Positions 1 through 12,324 of a DNA stretch of 64,000 bases are shown piece after piece. How positions within the stretch are numbered: the stretch's first letter is position 1; each line of letters starts with the position of its first letter. The position numbers and the translations under genes are program-made. Origin of the DNA: Leifsonia shinshuensis (GTDB lineage Bacteria; Actinomycetota; Actinomycetes; Actinomycetales; Microbacteriaceae); assembly GCF_014217625.1 (NCBI RefSeq), contig NZ_CP043641.1:4374094-4438093 (forward strand). The letters are read 5' to 3'. The notes below the pieces were generated by a model. The model worked only from the letters and a program-made list of their open reading frames with translations, was not told where the DNA came from and made no database searches.

Positions 1-236
1 CCCTGGCGACCGTCGCGGAGGGCGGCAGCATGTCGTTCCCGCGCCTCCAGGAGCTGCTCGACCTGACAGCGGGCAACCTCGCGACGCACCTGCGCAAGCT
101 GGAGGACGCCGGTTACGTCGAGGTCGAGAAGTCGCACCGCGGACGCGTCCCCGTCACGTATCTCGCCCTCACCACGACGGGTCGCCGGGCGTTCGAGGAC
201 TACACGGCGACGCTGAAGGCGATCCTCGGGGCGTGA
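1..236 (+). CDS. Winged-helix transcriptional regulator, C-terminal part (5'-truncated by window edge)
   Basis: The reading frame is open from base 3, so the gene begins before the window; the first ATG at 30 is internal. The visible part is a winged helix of the MarR/PadR-like type used by actinobacterial single-domain regulators: a recognition-helix segment (LLDLTAGNLATHLRKLEDAGY) followed by a wing (VEKSHRGRVPVTYLALTTTGRR) and a short C-terminal helix. The Thr-rich LTTTGRRAFEDY end is typical of that family. It would bind DNA as a dimer; no target can be read from the sequence. It may or may not control the acyl-CoA synthetase that follows 103 nt later on the same strand. Confidence 0.8.
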   Translation, partial: LATVAEGGSMSFPRLQELLDLTAGNLATHLRKLEDAGYVEVEKSHRGRVPVTYLALTTTGRRAFEDYTATLKAILGA

Positions 237-339
237 CGGCGGCCCCCACCGCAAACGGGGCATTGTGGCAGCCCGCACCGTGACGTAGGTTTCCCTCAAC
301 CCGACCGGGTCACGTCACCGTCGACGAAGGAGCCCCGCC

Positions 340-1938
<1,599 letters not shown>

Positions 1939-1965
1939 GGGCAGTTACGTGCCCCTCGGCGCGGG

Positions 1966-2376
1966 TCAGGGCGCGGTGTCGAGGGTGCGGAGGCGGTAAG
2001 AGGAGTTGAGGTAGTACGCGGCCAACAGCGCGTAGCTGATGCAGGCGACCGCAGGCACGAACGAGTTCTCCGGCTTGCTGGCCAGCGCCCCGACGCAGGA
2101 GATGAAGGCCAGCACGGCGAGGATGGCGCCCAACCAGAACCCTGCCGCCGGCCGCGCGGTCGCCCGCCACCAGGGCCGCGGGTCCTCGCGGTTCTCCCCG
2201 GCGCCGCGGAAGGCGCGGGTGCCGACGATCACGTAGGCGACGTTCAGGATGGCGACGATCAGCACGTCCAGCGCCGCGTTGACGAGCCGGTCGATCACGA
2301 AGAAGTTGAGCGCCAGGATCAGGCCGAAGGCGCCCACGATGTAGATGATCTTCCCCGTGATCGTCGTGATTCTCAC
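1966..2376 (-). CDS. Small integral membrane protein, function unknown
   Basis: A 136-residue protein with four predicted transmembrane segments at about residues 9-29, 33-52, 75-98 and 104-122, and a charged cytoplasmic loop with a WWRATARP segment between the second and third. I do not recognise the family. The start is GTG at 2376: a TAGGCT hexamer lies exactly six bases upstream on the minus strand (forward 2383-2388) and there is no Shine-Dalgarno sequence, so the mRNA is probably leaderless. It converges with the acyl-CoA synthetase gene and is followed by no gene on its own strand. Confidence 0.7.
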   Translation of the reverse strand: MRITTITGKIIYIVGAFGLILALNFFVIDRLVNAALDVLIVAILNVAYVIVGTRAFRGAGENREDPRPWWRATARPAAGFWLGAILAVLAFISCVGALASKPENSFVPAVACISYALLAAYYLNSSYRLRTLDTAP

Positions 2377-2399
2377 GGTGCGAGCCTAGCCGCGAAGGG

Positions 2400-2432
2400 G
2401 CCGGGCGCGGAGGACTCGCCTCCGCGCCCGGC
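2400..2432 (-). terminator. Perfect 14-bp hairpin after the aldo/keto reductase gene
   Basis: Arms 2400-2413 and 2419-2432 are exact reverse complements around a 5-nt loop. The hairpin sits just downstream of the aldo/keto reductase stop at 2455 on the minus strand. No T-tract follows, as is common for actinobacterial terminators. Confidence 0.65.
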
Positions 2433-2454
2433 GCGTTCACATCCCCTGGACGCG

Positions 2455-5221
<2,767 letters not shown>

Positions 5222-5225
5222 GCCG

Positions 5226-5840
5226 TCAGCGCACCACCCGGTACGTCAGGTGCGCCACCTCCGGCGTCACCCGCGACCGCAGCAACTCCAGCTGCAGCGA
5301 CGGCACCCGGTCGAACACCCGCTCGCCCGCGCCGAGCGTGAGCGGCACCACGTGCAGCCGCAGCTCGTCGACGATGCCGGCCCAGAGCGCCTGGTTCAGC
5401 GTCTCCGCCCCGCCCGCGATCGCGACGTCCGCGTCCCCGGCGGCGGCGCGCGCCCGGTCGGCGGCCGAGTGGATGCCGTCGGTGACGAACTCGAACACCG
5501 TCCCGCCCTCCATCGGGATGGGCGGGTGGTCGTAGTGGGTGAGCACGAACACCGGCGCGTGGTACGGCGGATCCTCGCCCCACCAGCCGCGCCAGTCGCC
5601 GAACGTGTCGCCCTCCGGCGGCCAGTCGCCGCGCACCGGGCCGAACATGTTGCGGCCCATCACGTAGGCGCCCGCCGCGGTGATCGCGGCGATCTCCTCC
5701 GTGTGCGCGTCGGCGTACTCGAACATCCAGGTGTGCAGCCGCTCCACCCCGCGCTCGCCGAGCGGGTTCTCCAGCGACTGGTTGGGCCCGGCGGCGAACC
5801 CGTCGAGCGAGACGGCGATATCGGCGGTGACGATCCCCAT
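5226..5840 (-). CDS. Dihydrofolate reductase-fold protein (RibD C-terminal type)
   Basis: A 204-residue NADPH-dependent reductase-fold protein of the YyaP/YwjB or RibD-C family. Visible elements are the N-terminal strand with SLDGFAAGP, the MGRNMF motif, FVLTHYDHPP and the nucleotide-binding glycine stretch AIAGGAETLNQALWAGIVDELRLHVVPLTLGAGERVF. True folate reductase activity is unlikely; these proteins are usually of unknown substrate. It lies 13 nt downstream of a small hypothetical gene on the same strand, probably in one transcript, and converges with the YyaL gene with only 4 nt between. Confidence 0.88.
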   Translation of the reverse strand: MGIVTADIAVSLDGFAAGPNQSLENPLGERGVERLHTWMFEYADAHTEEIAAITAAGAYVMGRNMFGPVRGDWPPEGDTFGDWRGWWGEDPPYHAPVFVLTHYDHPPIPMEGGTVFEFVTDGIHSAADRARAAAGDADVAIAGGAETLNQALWAGIVDELRLHVVPLTLGAGERVFDRVPSLQLELLRSRVTPEVAHLTYRVVR

Positions 5841-5853
5841 GCCGCCTGGTTTA

Positions 5854-6186
5854 CTACGCGCGCTCGACCTTGTCGAGCATCCCCCAGACCGCTTCGCTCA
5901 GCTCGGGGTGCTCCAGAGCGATCCGGCGCAGCACGCCGTACTCGAAACGCGTGTAGGTGTCGCGCCCGGCGGCGGGGTGGTGCGCGCGGGACTGCTCCTC
6001 GGCGAGGTCGAAGTCCTCGATCGCTCCGGCACGCAGCGAGATGACCACCTGCTCGTCGACGCTCGGCAGGTCCGGGATGAAGTGCCAGGGGTCCTCGCCG
6101 GCGCGGCAGCGGTGCTCGATGATGGCGGCGAGCTCGTCGCGCGCCTGCTGGCGCAGCACTTCGATGCTCCTCGGGACCTGGTCCAC
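5854..6186 (-). CDS. Conserved small protein, function unknown
   Basis: A 110-residue acidic protein (IEVLRQQARDELAAIIEHRC, PSVDEQVVISLRAGAIEDFDLAEEQ, YTRFEYGVLRRIALEHPELSEAVWGMLDK) that looks mostly helical, without membrane segments. I do not recognise it. The start GTG at 6186 is chosen because AAGGAGG (forward 6192-6198) sits 5 nt upstream; an in-frame ATG at 6219 would place that ribosome site inside the gene. A TAGGCT hexamer on the minus strand at 6258-6263 is a candidate -10 giving a leader of about 65 nt. It is probably co-transcribed with the DHFR-fold gene 13 nt downstream. Confidence 0.68.
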   Translation of the reverse strand: MDQVPRSIEVLRQQARDELAAIIEHRCRAGEDPWHFIPDLPSVDEQVVISLRAGAIEDFDLAEEQSRAHHPAAGRDTYTRFEYGVLRRIALEHPELSEAVWGMLDKVERA

Positions 6187-6331
6187 GTCGCCCTCCTTCA
6201 CTGCGCCTCTGTTCCCCAAAGCGGCGGTCCCGGCGTCGTCGCCGGTACGGTGCGTACAGCCTAGGCGGCGAATGCGTGCACCGCGAATCGGGGTGTAACG
6301 GGGAGTCCACGCAGGGGTGAACAGTGCGTGC

Positions 6332-7222
6332 TCAGTGCGTGCGGGAGAGGAGGTATCGGTTCAGGTCGGCGGTCAGCGCGGCGTCCACCGGGTACTCCCG
6401 GCCGTCGAGGTGGGTGATCGGACCGGCCTGGCGGACGCTGGACACCAGCCACAGCGCGTCGGCCGCCGCGAGCTCTTCCGCCGTGATGTGGCGGTACTCG
6501 GTCGGGTAGCCGCGCTCCGCGAAGAACGCGAAGACGGCCGCCTGCGTGGTGCCGGCGAGGATGCCCTGGTCGGTCTGCGGGGTGCGGACCACCCCGTCGG
6601 CGAGCACGATCACGTTGGAGGTCGGACCCTCCAGCGCGAAGCCGTCGGAGCTGATGAAGATCACGTCGTCCGCGCCGCGGCGGGCCGCCTCCCGCTGGGC
6701 CGCGCGGTTGACGGCGTAGGACAGGCTCTTGGCGCCGGCGAGCAGCCACGGGGAGGTCTCCGCCACGTCGTGCCGGAGACCGCGGTCGAGCGTGACGACT
6801 TTCAGGCCGAGGCGCTGCTGCGTGAAGTCCTCGCCCTGATCCACGAAGATCCATCCGCTGGGCCGGCCGGTGCCCTCCACGCCGCGCGTGTAGATCAGCT
6901 TGGCGAACAGCTCGCCGCCGTCGCCGTTGCGCGCCTGGTAGTCCGCGACGCCGGCCAGCACCGCCTCGTGCCAGACGTGCTCGGCGGGCTCCGGGAGGTC
7001 GAGCAGCTCGGCGGAGTGCGCCAGCCGCATGAGGTGCGGGCCGAGCGCCTGCGGGTGCCCGTCGATGACGGCGATGGTCTCGAACACGCCGTCGCCGCGG
7101 GTGATGCCGAGATCGGTGATCCGCACCTGGGCGGCGTCGAAGTCGGCGAGGGCGAAGCCCGGGTCGCCGGTCGCGGGCTCTCCGGTGGGCACGGTGATGG
7201 TCAGCAGCGTCGCGCGGGTCAT
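6332..7222 (-). CDS. pabC: Class IV aminotransferase, probable aminodeoxychorismate lyase
   Basis: A 296-residue PLP enzyme of fold type IV. Visible features are the N-terminal RITDLGITRGDGVFETI motif, the PLP Lys in LLAGAKSLSYAVNRAAQREA, the DDVIFISSDGFALEGPTSNVIV segment and the phosphate-binding GILAGTTQAAVF. This pattern fits 4-amino-4-deoxychorismate lyase (p-aminobenzoate and folate synthesis) better than branched-chain aminotransferase, which is longer; some D-amino acid transaminases look similar. No pabA or pabB lies nearby, so the symbol is tentative. CACAAT lies six bases before the ATG and no Shine-Dalgarno sequence is seen. Confidence 0.82.
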   Translation of the reverse strand: MTRATLLTITVPTGEPATGDPGFALADFDAAQVRITDLGITRGDGVFETIAVIDGHPQALGPHLMRLAHSAELLDLPEPAEHVWHEAVLAGVADYQARNGDGGELFAKLIYTRGVEGTGRPSGWIFVDQGEDFTQQRLGLKVVTLDRGLRHDVAETSPWLLAGAKSLSYAVNRAAQREAARRGADDVIFISSDGFALEGPTSNVIVLADGVVRTPQTDQGILAGTTQAAVFAFFAERGYPTEYRHITAEELAAADALWLVSSVRQAGPITHLDGREYPVDAALTADLNRYLLSRTH

Positions 7223-7297
7223 GTGCCTATTGTGCCTGGACGGGGCGGAGAAGTCAGGGGGTGGCGGTGCCCAGTCCGGCCGCCTCAGTCCGGCGCC

Positions 7298-7600
7298 TCA
7301 ATCCGTTTGGCGGATCCGGAACGCGTCGTCCCCGTCCGGCGGCGCCTCCGTCACCCGCACGTCGTCCACGGCGCTGCCGGGAGGCCCGGCGCGCAGCCAG
7401 TCGATCATCCGGTCGACGCTCGCCGCCTCGCCCTCCACCTCGACCTCGACGCTGCCGTCGGACCGGTTGCGCGCCCACCCGGCCACGCCGAGCCGCCGCG
7501 CCTCCTCGCGGGCGCTCCAGCGGTAGCCGACGCCCTGCACCATCCCGGTCACGACCGCCCGCCGGCGGATCGTCGTCTGTTCCTGGCTCACGCCGCCCAT
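7298..7600 (-). CDS. acyP: Acylphosphatase
   Basis: A 100-residue acylphosphatase hydrolysing carboxyl-phosphate bonds. The family signature GMVQGVGYRWSA is at residues 19-30 with the phosphate-binding Arg27, and the catalytic Asn45 is in GWARNRSDGSVEVEVEG. The start ATG 7600 has AGGAG (forward 7605-7609) four bases upstream; an upstream in-frame ATG at 7642 lacks any family similarity. It is divergent from the methyltransferase gene with only about 23 nt between the two starts. Confidence 0.93.
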   Translation of the reverse strand: MGGVSQEQTTIRRRAVVTGMVQGVGYRWSAREEARRLGVAGWARNRSDGSVEVEVEGEAASVDRMIDWLRAGPPGSAVDDVRVTEAPPDGDDAFRIRQTD

Positions 7601-7623
7601 TGTGCTCCTGATTGAATTGTCCG

Positions 7624-9129
7624 GTGACCTCCATCGCCGCACTCCGCTCCGACCTGGCCGCCGCCGGGTTCACCGTCGACGGCCTGACCGCGCTCTGGGG
7701 AGATGAGGCGGCGGAGGCCCTGCATCGCGGGCAGCGCGTCCCGGCCGAGCGCGCGCTCGCCGGCGTCGGCGCGGGCCCGCTGGCGACGCTCGCCGCGCTG
7801 TTCGTGCTCGGGCGGCCCGTGGACCGGGAGGCCGCTGCGGCGGCGCTTCCCTCGCTCGGGCTCGACGGGGCGGCAGAGCTGGGACTGATCGTCGAGGGCG
7901 AAACGGTCGCCGCCGCCGTCGACCTCCGCCCGTACGCGTTCGTGGACGCCCTCGGCCCTGCGGAGTGGTGGATCGTCTCCGACCTGGGCGAGCTCGCGCT
8001 GGGCGGCGCGCTCCCCGAGGACCACGTGCTCGGCGTCGGCGGCGCCTCCATGACGCTGAGCGGCCTCATGCTCCAGCGTCCCGTCCGCTCGGCGCTCGAC
8101 CTCGGGACCGGGTGCGGCATCCAGGCCCTGCACGCCTCCCGGCACGCCGACCGCGTCGTGGCGACCGACATCTCCGAGCGCGCCCTCCGCCTCGCCGCGC
8201 TCAACGCTGAGCTGAACGGCGTCGAGGGCATCGAGTTCCGGCTCGGGAGCATGTTCGAGCCGGTGGCGGGGGAGGCCTTCGACCACATCGTCTCGAACCC
8301 GCCGTTCGTCATCACGCCGCGGGCGGAGGGGGTGCCCGCCTACGAGTACCGCGACGGCGGGATGGTCGGCGACGGCCTGGTCGCGGCGTTCATCGCCGGC
8401 TGCGGAGAGCACCTGAACCCGGGCGGCGTCGCGCAGCTCCTCGGCAACTGGGAGTACCACGACACGGCCGACGCCCTGGAGCGTGTGCGCGGCTGGGTGG
8501 ATGACTCCGCGCAGCCGCTCGACGCGTGGGTGATCGAGCGGGACACCGAGGACGCCGCGCAGTACGCGGAGACCTGGATCCGCGACGGCGGCACCCGGCC
8601 GGGCACCCCGGTGTTCGACACGCTGCTGGGCGCGTGGCTGGACGACTTCGAGGCGCGCGGCGTCAGGGAGGTCGGCTTCGGCTACCTGCTGCTGCGCCGG
8701 GCGGAGGGAGTGCCGACGCTGCGCCGGTTCGAGCGCATCCACGGGGCGCTCGGCGCGAACGAAGCCGGGCTCGGCCTCCACCTCGGCGAGTGCTTGGCGG
8801 CGCACGACGCCCAGTCGGCGCTGGACGACGACGCGTTCGGCGCGCTGCTGCTCACGGTCGCGGGCGACGTGACCGAGGAACGGCACCTCTGGCCCGGCGC
8901 CGAGTCGCCCACGGCCATCCTGCTCCGCCAGGGCGGCGGCTTCGGTCGGGTGGTCAGCTCGGACACGGGGCTGGCCGCGCTGGTCGGGGCGTGCGACGGG
9001 GACCTGAGCGTGGCGGCGATCGTCGGCGCGCTGGCCCAGATCTTCGAGGTGGACGAAGAGGCGCTGCGGGCGGACCTGCTGCCGACCGTCCGGGCGCTGG
9101 TGACGGACGGGCTCTTGCGCCTGCCGTGA
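7624..9129 (+). CDS. Two-domain class I SAM-dependent methyltransferase (NPPF type)
   Basis: About 500 residues. An N-terminal domain (about 1-130) is winged-helix-like and of unknown role. A central MTS-type methyltransferase domain follows, with SAM-binding LDLGTGCGIQALH at about 159 and the catalytic NPPF at 225-228, the signature of enzymes that methylate an amide or exocyclic amine nitrogen (PrmC, RlmG, RsmC groups). The C-terminal 180 residues are family-specific. The combination is a known but uncharacterised actinobacterial family; an rRNA guanine or glutamine target is possible but unproven. The start is uncertain: GTG 7624 is used, TTG 7612 is in frame, and neither has a Shine-Dalgarno site. 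Confidence 0.83.
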   Translation: MTSIAALRSDLAAAGFTVDGLTALWGDEAAEALHRGQRVPAERALAGVGAGPLATLAALFVLGRPVDREAAAAALPSLGLDGAAELGLIVEGETVAAAVDLRPYAFVDALGPAEWWIVSDLGELALGGALPEDHVLGVGGASMTLSGLMLQRPVRSALDLGTGCGIQALHASRHADRVVATDISERALRLAALNAELNGVEGIEFRLGSMFEPVAGEAFDHIVSNPPFVITPRAEGVPAYEYRDGGMVGDGLVAAFIAGCGEHLNPGGVAQLLGNWEYHDTADALERVRGWVDDSAQPLDAWVIERDTEDAAQYAETWIRDGGTRPGTPVFDTLLGAWLDDFEARGVREVGFGYLLLRRAEGVPTLRRFERIHGALGANEAGLGLHLGECLAAHDAQSALDDDAFGALLLTVAGDVTEERHLWPGAESPTAILLRQGGGFGRVVSSDTGLAALVGACDGDLSVAAIVGALAQIFEVDEEALRADLLPTVRALVTDGLLRLP

Positions 9130-9141
9130 CCCGCGCTCGCG

Positions 9142-9642
9142 TCAGCGCGGCGGCAGCGCGACCAGCCGCACGTCGCTGAGCACCCCGTCCCCGGCCGTCG
9201 CCGTCAGGTAGGTGCACGCCGGCTGCCGCCGCCGGTCGGTGGGCGAACCCGGGTTCAGCAGCCGCAGCCCGCCGGGCGACACCGTGTCCCACGGGATGTG
9301 CGAGTGGCCGAACACCAGCACGTCCATGTCCGGGAAGTCCCGCTCGCACCGCTCCTCCCGCCCTTTCGCCGGTCCCGTCTCGTGGATCATGGCGAACCGC
9401 AGCCCGCCCAGCTCGGCCCGCGCGACCTCCGGAAGACGCCCGCGGAGTCCCGGCCCGTCGTTGTTGCCCCACACCCCGATCAGCCGCCGCGACCGCGCCT
9501 GGAGGAGGTCGAGCGTCGCCTCGTCCACCCAGTCGCCCGCGTGCAGGACGACGTCGGCGGCCTCCACCTCGGCCAGCACCTGCGGCGGCAGCGCCTTCGC
9601 CCGCAGGGGGATGTGGGTGTCGGACAGCATCAGCAGCTTCAC
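9142..9642 (-). CDS. YfcE/MJ0936-type metallophosphoesterase
   Basis: A 166-residue calcineurin-like phosphodiesterase with the complete metal-binding set: D8-x-H10 (LSDTHIP), HAGD at 34-37, GNND at 59-62, His in MIHETG at about 87 and GHSH at 112-115. It hydrolyses phosphodiesters in vitro in this family; the natural substrate is unknown. The start is GTG 9642, giving the canonical VKLLMLSDTH N-terminus; no Shine-Dalgarno site is seen. A much longer open frame continues upstream only because of the GC-rich antisense of the next gene. Confidence 0.9.
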   Translation of the reverse strand: MKLLMLSDTHIPLRAKALPPQVLAEVEAADVVLHAGDWVDEATLDLLQARSRRLIGVWGNNDGPGLRGRLPEVARAELGGLRFAMIHETGPAKGREERCERDFPDMDVLVFGHSHIPWDTVSPGGLRLLNPGSPTDRRRQPACTYLTATAGDGVLSDVRLVALPPR

Positions 9643-9690
9643 GTTGGCAAACGGTAGGCGATTCCGCCGGGCGAGGCTAGCGTCGGGGGC

Positions 9691-10722
9691 ATGGACCTCA
9701 GGACCCTCGGAAACAGCGGCACCATCGTGTCCGCCTTCGCCCTCGGCACCATGACCTTCGGGGCGGAGGCCGACGAGCCCACCTCCCACGCCATCCTGGA
9801 CCGATACGTGGAGGCCGGAGGCACCCTCATCGACACGGCCGACGTGTACAGCACGGGCACGTCGGAGTCGATCATCGGGCGCTGGCTGTCCCGCAACCAC
9901 GGCGCCCGCGACCGGCTCGTGATCGCGACCAAGGCGCGGTTCCCGATGGGGGACGGCTCCAACGACCTCGGCTTGTCCCGCACGCACCTGCGCAAGGCTC
10001 TCGACGACTCGCTGCGCCGGCTCGACGTCGACCACATCGACCTCTACCAGATGCACGCCTGGGACTACCTGACGCCGCTGGAGGAGACGCTGCGCTTCCT
10101 CGACGACGCGGTGACCGCGGGCAAGATCGGCTACTACGGCTTCTCGAACTACCTCGGCTGGCAGCTCACCAAGGCGGTCGCCGTCGCGGACGCCTACGGC
10201 TTCGTCGCGCCGGTGACGCTGCAGCCGCAGTACAGCCTCCTGGTCCGCGGCATCGAGCACGAGATCGTGCCGGCGGCGCTGGACTCCGGGATCGGCCTGC
10301 TGCCCTGGTCGCCGCTGGCCGGCGGCTGGCTGAGCGGCAAGTACCGCCGCAACGAGGCGCCGACGGGGGCCACCCGGCTCGGCGAGAACCCGAAGCGCGG
10401 CATGGAGGCCTTCGACGCCCGCAACGCCGACCCGCACACCTGGGACGTCATCGACGCGGTGCAGGCGGTCGCGGACGAGGCGGGCGCGAGCATGTCGCAG
10501 GTCGCGCTGGCGTGGCTGGTCGACCGGCCCGCGGTGTCGAGCGTGATCCTCGGAGCGCGCACGCTGGAGCAGCTGGACGACAACCTCGCCGCGGCCGACC
10601 TCGAGCTGACCGACGAGCAGCGCATCCGGCTGGACGAGGCGAGCACGCCGCGCACGGAGGTGTACCCGTACGGGCCGCAGGCGGTCGCGCAGCGGCACCG
10701 CAAGCGCGAAGGCGGCCGCTGA
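9691..10722 (+). CDS. Aldo/keto reductase (AKR, Kv-beta/YghZ-like branch)
   Basis: A 343-residue NADPH-dependent oxidoreductase. The catalytic residues are Asp48 and Tyr53 (LIDTADVYSTG), Lys81 (VIATKARF) and His122 (DLYQMHAWD). The C-terminal cofactor motif VSSVILGARTLEQLDDNLAAADLEL is clear. It is not closely related to the reductase at 2455-3288. The start is ATG 9691, with TAGCGT at 9678-9683 seven bases upstream and no Shine-Dalgarno site. It stands alone, divergent from the phosphoesterase. Substrate unknown. Confidence 0.9.
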   Translation: MDLRTLGNSGTIVSAFALGTMTFGAEADEPTSHAILDRYVEAGGTLIDTADVYSTGTSESIIGRWLSRNHGARDRLVIATKARFPMGDGSNDLGLSRTHLRKALDDSLRRLDVDHIDLYQMHAWDYLTPLEETLRFLDDAVTAGKIGYYGFSNYLGWQLTKAVAVADAYGFVAPVTLQPQYSLLVRGIEHEIVPAALDSGIGLLPWSPLAGGWLSGKYRRNEAPTGATRLGENPKRGMEAFDARNADPHTWDVIDAVQAVADEAGASMSQVALAWLVDRPAVSSVILGARTLEQLDDNLAAADLELTDEQRIRLDEASTPRTEVYPYGPQAVAQRHRKREGGR

Positions 10723-10736
10723 CCCCGCTGCGTGGC

Positions 10737-11207
10737 TCAGGCGCGGAGCGCGGCCGTCTCGGACACGAAGGCGACGGCCGCCCGCTCCACCACGGGTGCC
10801 GGGAGATCGAGGCCGAGCACGACGTCCGTCGTAAGCGGCCGCGAGGCGCCCGGCTGCTGCGGCCCGGTCTCCGGCGGCGCTCCACCCGCGGCCGCCATCC
10901 CGAGCACGGAGACCCGCAACTCCACCACGCCGCCCGGCACCCGCCGCCCGGCGAACGACAGCACGGGCGACGCGAACGTCAGCGTGGTCCACTCGTCCGC
11001 TCCCAGCGTGAGGTCGCCGGGGAGCCCGGCCAGCCATGCGCCGAGTTCCGCGGCCTCGTCGAGGTGCAGCAGCGGGCCGGCCAGCCGCCAGCGCCGGTCC
11101 CCGTCCGCCGCGATGGCCTCCACAGTGAGCACGTCGCCGTCGCGCGACAGAGCACGGAGCGCGAGACTGCGTGAGCCCTCGCTGTCCGAGAGGAACACAC
11201 CGGTCAC
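10737..11207 (-). CDS. Conserved hypothetical protein, probably all-beta
   Basis: A 156-residue protein with alternating strand-like segments (VLTVEAIAADGDRRWRLAGPLLHLDEAAELGAWLAG, WTTLTFASPVLSFAGRR, GGVVELRVSVLG) and a Pro/Gly-rich insertion. I do not recognise it with confidence. The general pattern of an acidic substrate-like beta protein resembles some small immunity-type proteins, but no toxin is adjacent. The GTG start at 11207 overlaps the stop of the upstream FMN reductase by 4 nt (GTGA), so the two are translationally coupled. Confidence 0.65.
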   Translation of the reverse strand: MTGVFLSDSEGSRSLALRALSRDGDVLTVEAIAADGDRRWRLAGPLLHLDEAAELGAWLAGLPGDLTLGADEWTTLTFASPVLSFAGRRVPGGVVELRVSVLGMAAAGGAPPETGPQQPGASRPLTTDVVLGLDLPAPVVERAAVAFVSETAALRA

Positions 11208-11797
11208 CGTGGAGCCGGAACGACGGTGAGCACCCGCTCGATGTACTCGAAGAACGACACCATGAAGCCACGCAGGAGGCCTTCCAGCCGCTCATCCGTG
11301 ACGGTCCCGTCGTCCTCGATCAGGCCAGGCTTCAGCTGGATATAGGCCTCCGGCGCGTTCATCTGCGGCGCCTGCAGGAAGCTCAGCACACTGCGGAGCT
11401 GCTGCTGCGCCACCGCCGTCCCGATCGGCCCGGTCGAGGCGCCGATCACGGCCGTCGCCTTGCGCGCGATCACGTTCTCGCCGTGCGGCCGGCTCGCCCA
11501 GTCGATCGCGTTCTTGAGCGCGCCGGGGATGGATCGGTTGTACTCCGGCGTGACGAACAACAGCGCCTGCTGCGCGGCGATGGACGCCTTGAAGTCGCGG
11601 ACGACCTGCGGGAAGTCGCCGTCGTAGTCGCGGCTGTAGAGCGGCAGGTCCGCGATCCCGATGTCGGTGAAGACCAGCTCCTCCGGCGCCAGCTCGAGCA
11701 GTGCCTTCGACAGCCTGCGGTTGATGGATCCCGACGAGATGCTGCCGACGATGAGGCCGACCCGGTAAGGCGGTTGGAGCTCGTTGACCGTTGCCAT
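11204..11797 (-). CDS. NADPH-dependent FMN reductase family oxidoreductase
   Basis: A 197-residue flavodoxin-fold reductase. Features are the FMN phosphate-binding loop VGSISSGSINRRLSKAL near residue 15, LPLYSRDYDGDFPQVVRDFK, the hallmark VTPEYNRSIPGALKNAIDWASRP and the AVIGASTGPIGTAVAQQQLR segment. It matches the chromate/quinone/azo-dye reductase type (ChrR, YieF-like). The start is ATG 11797. It overlaps the downstream hypothetical gene by 4 nt. A divergent 172-bp gap separates it from the small charged protein at 11970. Confidence 0.9.
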   Translation of the reverse strand: MATVNELQPPYRVGLIVGSISSGSINRRLSKALLELAPEELVFTDIGIADLPLYSRDYDGDFPQVVRDFKASIAAQQALLFVTPEYNRSIPGALKNAIDWASRPHGENVIARKATAVIGASTGPIGTAVAQQQLRSVLSFLQAPQMNAPEAYIQLKPGLIEDDGTVTDERLEGLLRGFMVSFFEYIERVLTVVPAPR

Positions 11798-11969
11798 GCC
11801 GCCAGCTTGCCCCCGGCCTCGCGCGGTGTCGAGTCCCGTGCCTGAGTCGTGCGCGCGCCCGTCTGAGACGTATTCGCGCCGGAATAGGGCATCTTCCCGA
11901 TGTGGGAGGGGGTCCTTAGCGACGAGTCTGAGGTCATCGAAGAAAGCAGTGGAGCGAAGGGTGTGGATC

Positions 11970-12251
11970 ATGATGCTGTCCGAGGAGTTCGTGGCCTCGC
12001 GGGTGTACGCGGGGGACGTCCAGCGGGCCGAGCACGACCGGGAGCTGGTGCGCCGGCTCCGCGAGGAGCGCGCCGAGCGCCGGGCCGAGCGGGCTGCCGG
12101 ACGCCGGGCACGGCACGAGGCGCGGTCGGTCGCCGCGGTGACGGCGGAGCCGGTCTCCGCGCCGCGTGCGACCGGTGCGGGGCCGGTTCGGGAGTCCGCT
12201 CCGGAGGCCGCCCGCGACCAGGAGCGGGAGCTCGCCCACGCCGGCCGTTGA
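11970..12251 (+). CDS. Small highly charged helical protein, function unknown
   Basis: A 93-residue protein with a short conserved-looking head (MMLSEEFVASRVYAGDVQRAEHDRELVRRLREER) followed by an Arg/Ala/Glu-rich helix that may form a coiled coil, and a low-complexity tail. The start is ATG 11970 with GAAGG about nine bases upstream (GTG 11961 also in frame). It lies 73 nt upstream of the LAL regulator on the same strand. Such small Arg-rich proteins are common in Microbacteriaceae; no function is known to me. Confidence 0.55.
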   Translation: MMLSEEFVASRVYAGDVQRAEHDRELVRRLREERAERRAERAAGRRARHEARSVAAVTAEPVSAPRATGAGPVRESAPEAARDQERELAHAGR

Positions 12252-12324
12252 CCGAGGTTCTGCCCTGGGCGAAGCAGGGCGGACAGGGGGTTCGGATGTC
12301 GGTGGTCCATGGCACGATGAGGCC

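Noticed and set aside
9646..11295. Upstream extension of the phosphoesterase frame to a 717-residue protein
   Set aside because: The extension is antisense to the aldo/keto reductase and has no protein-like pattern; the phosphoesterase begins at GTG 9642.
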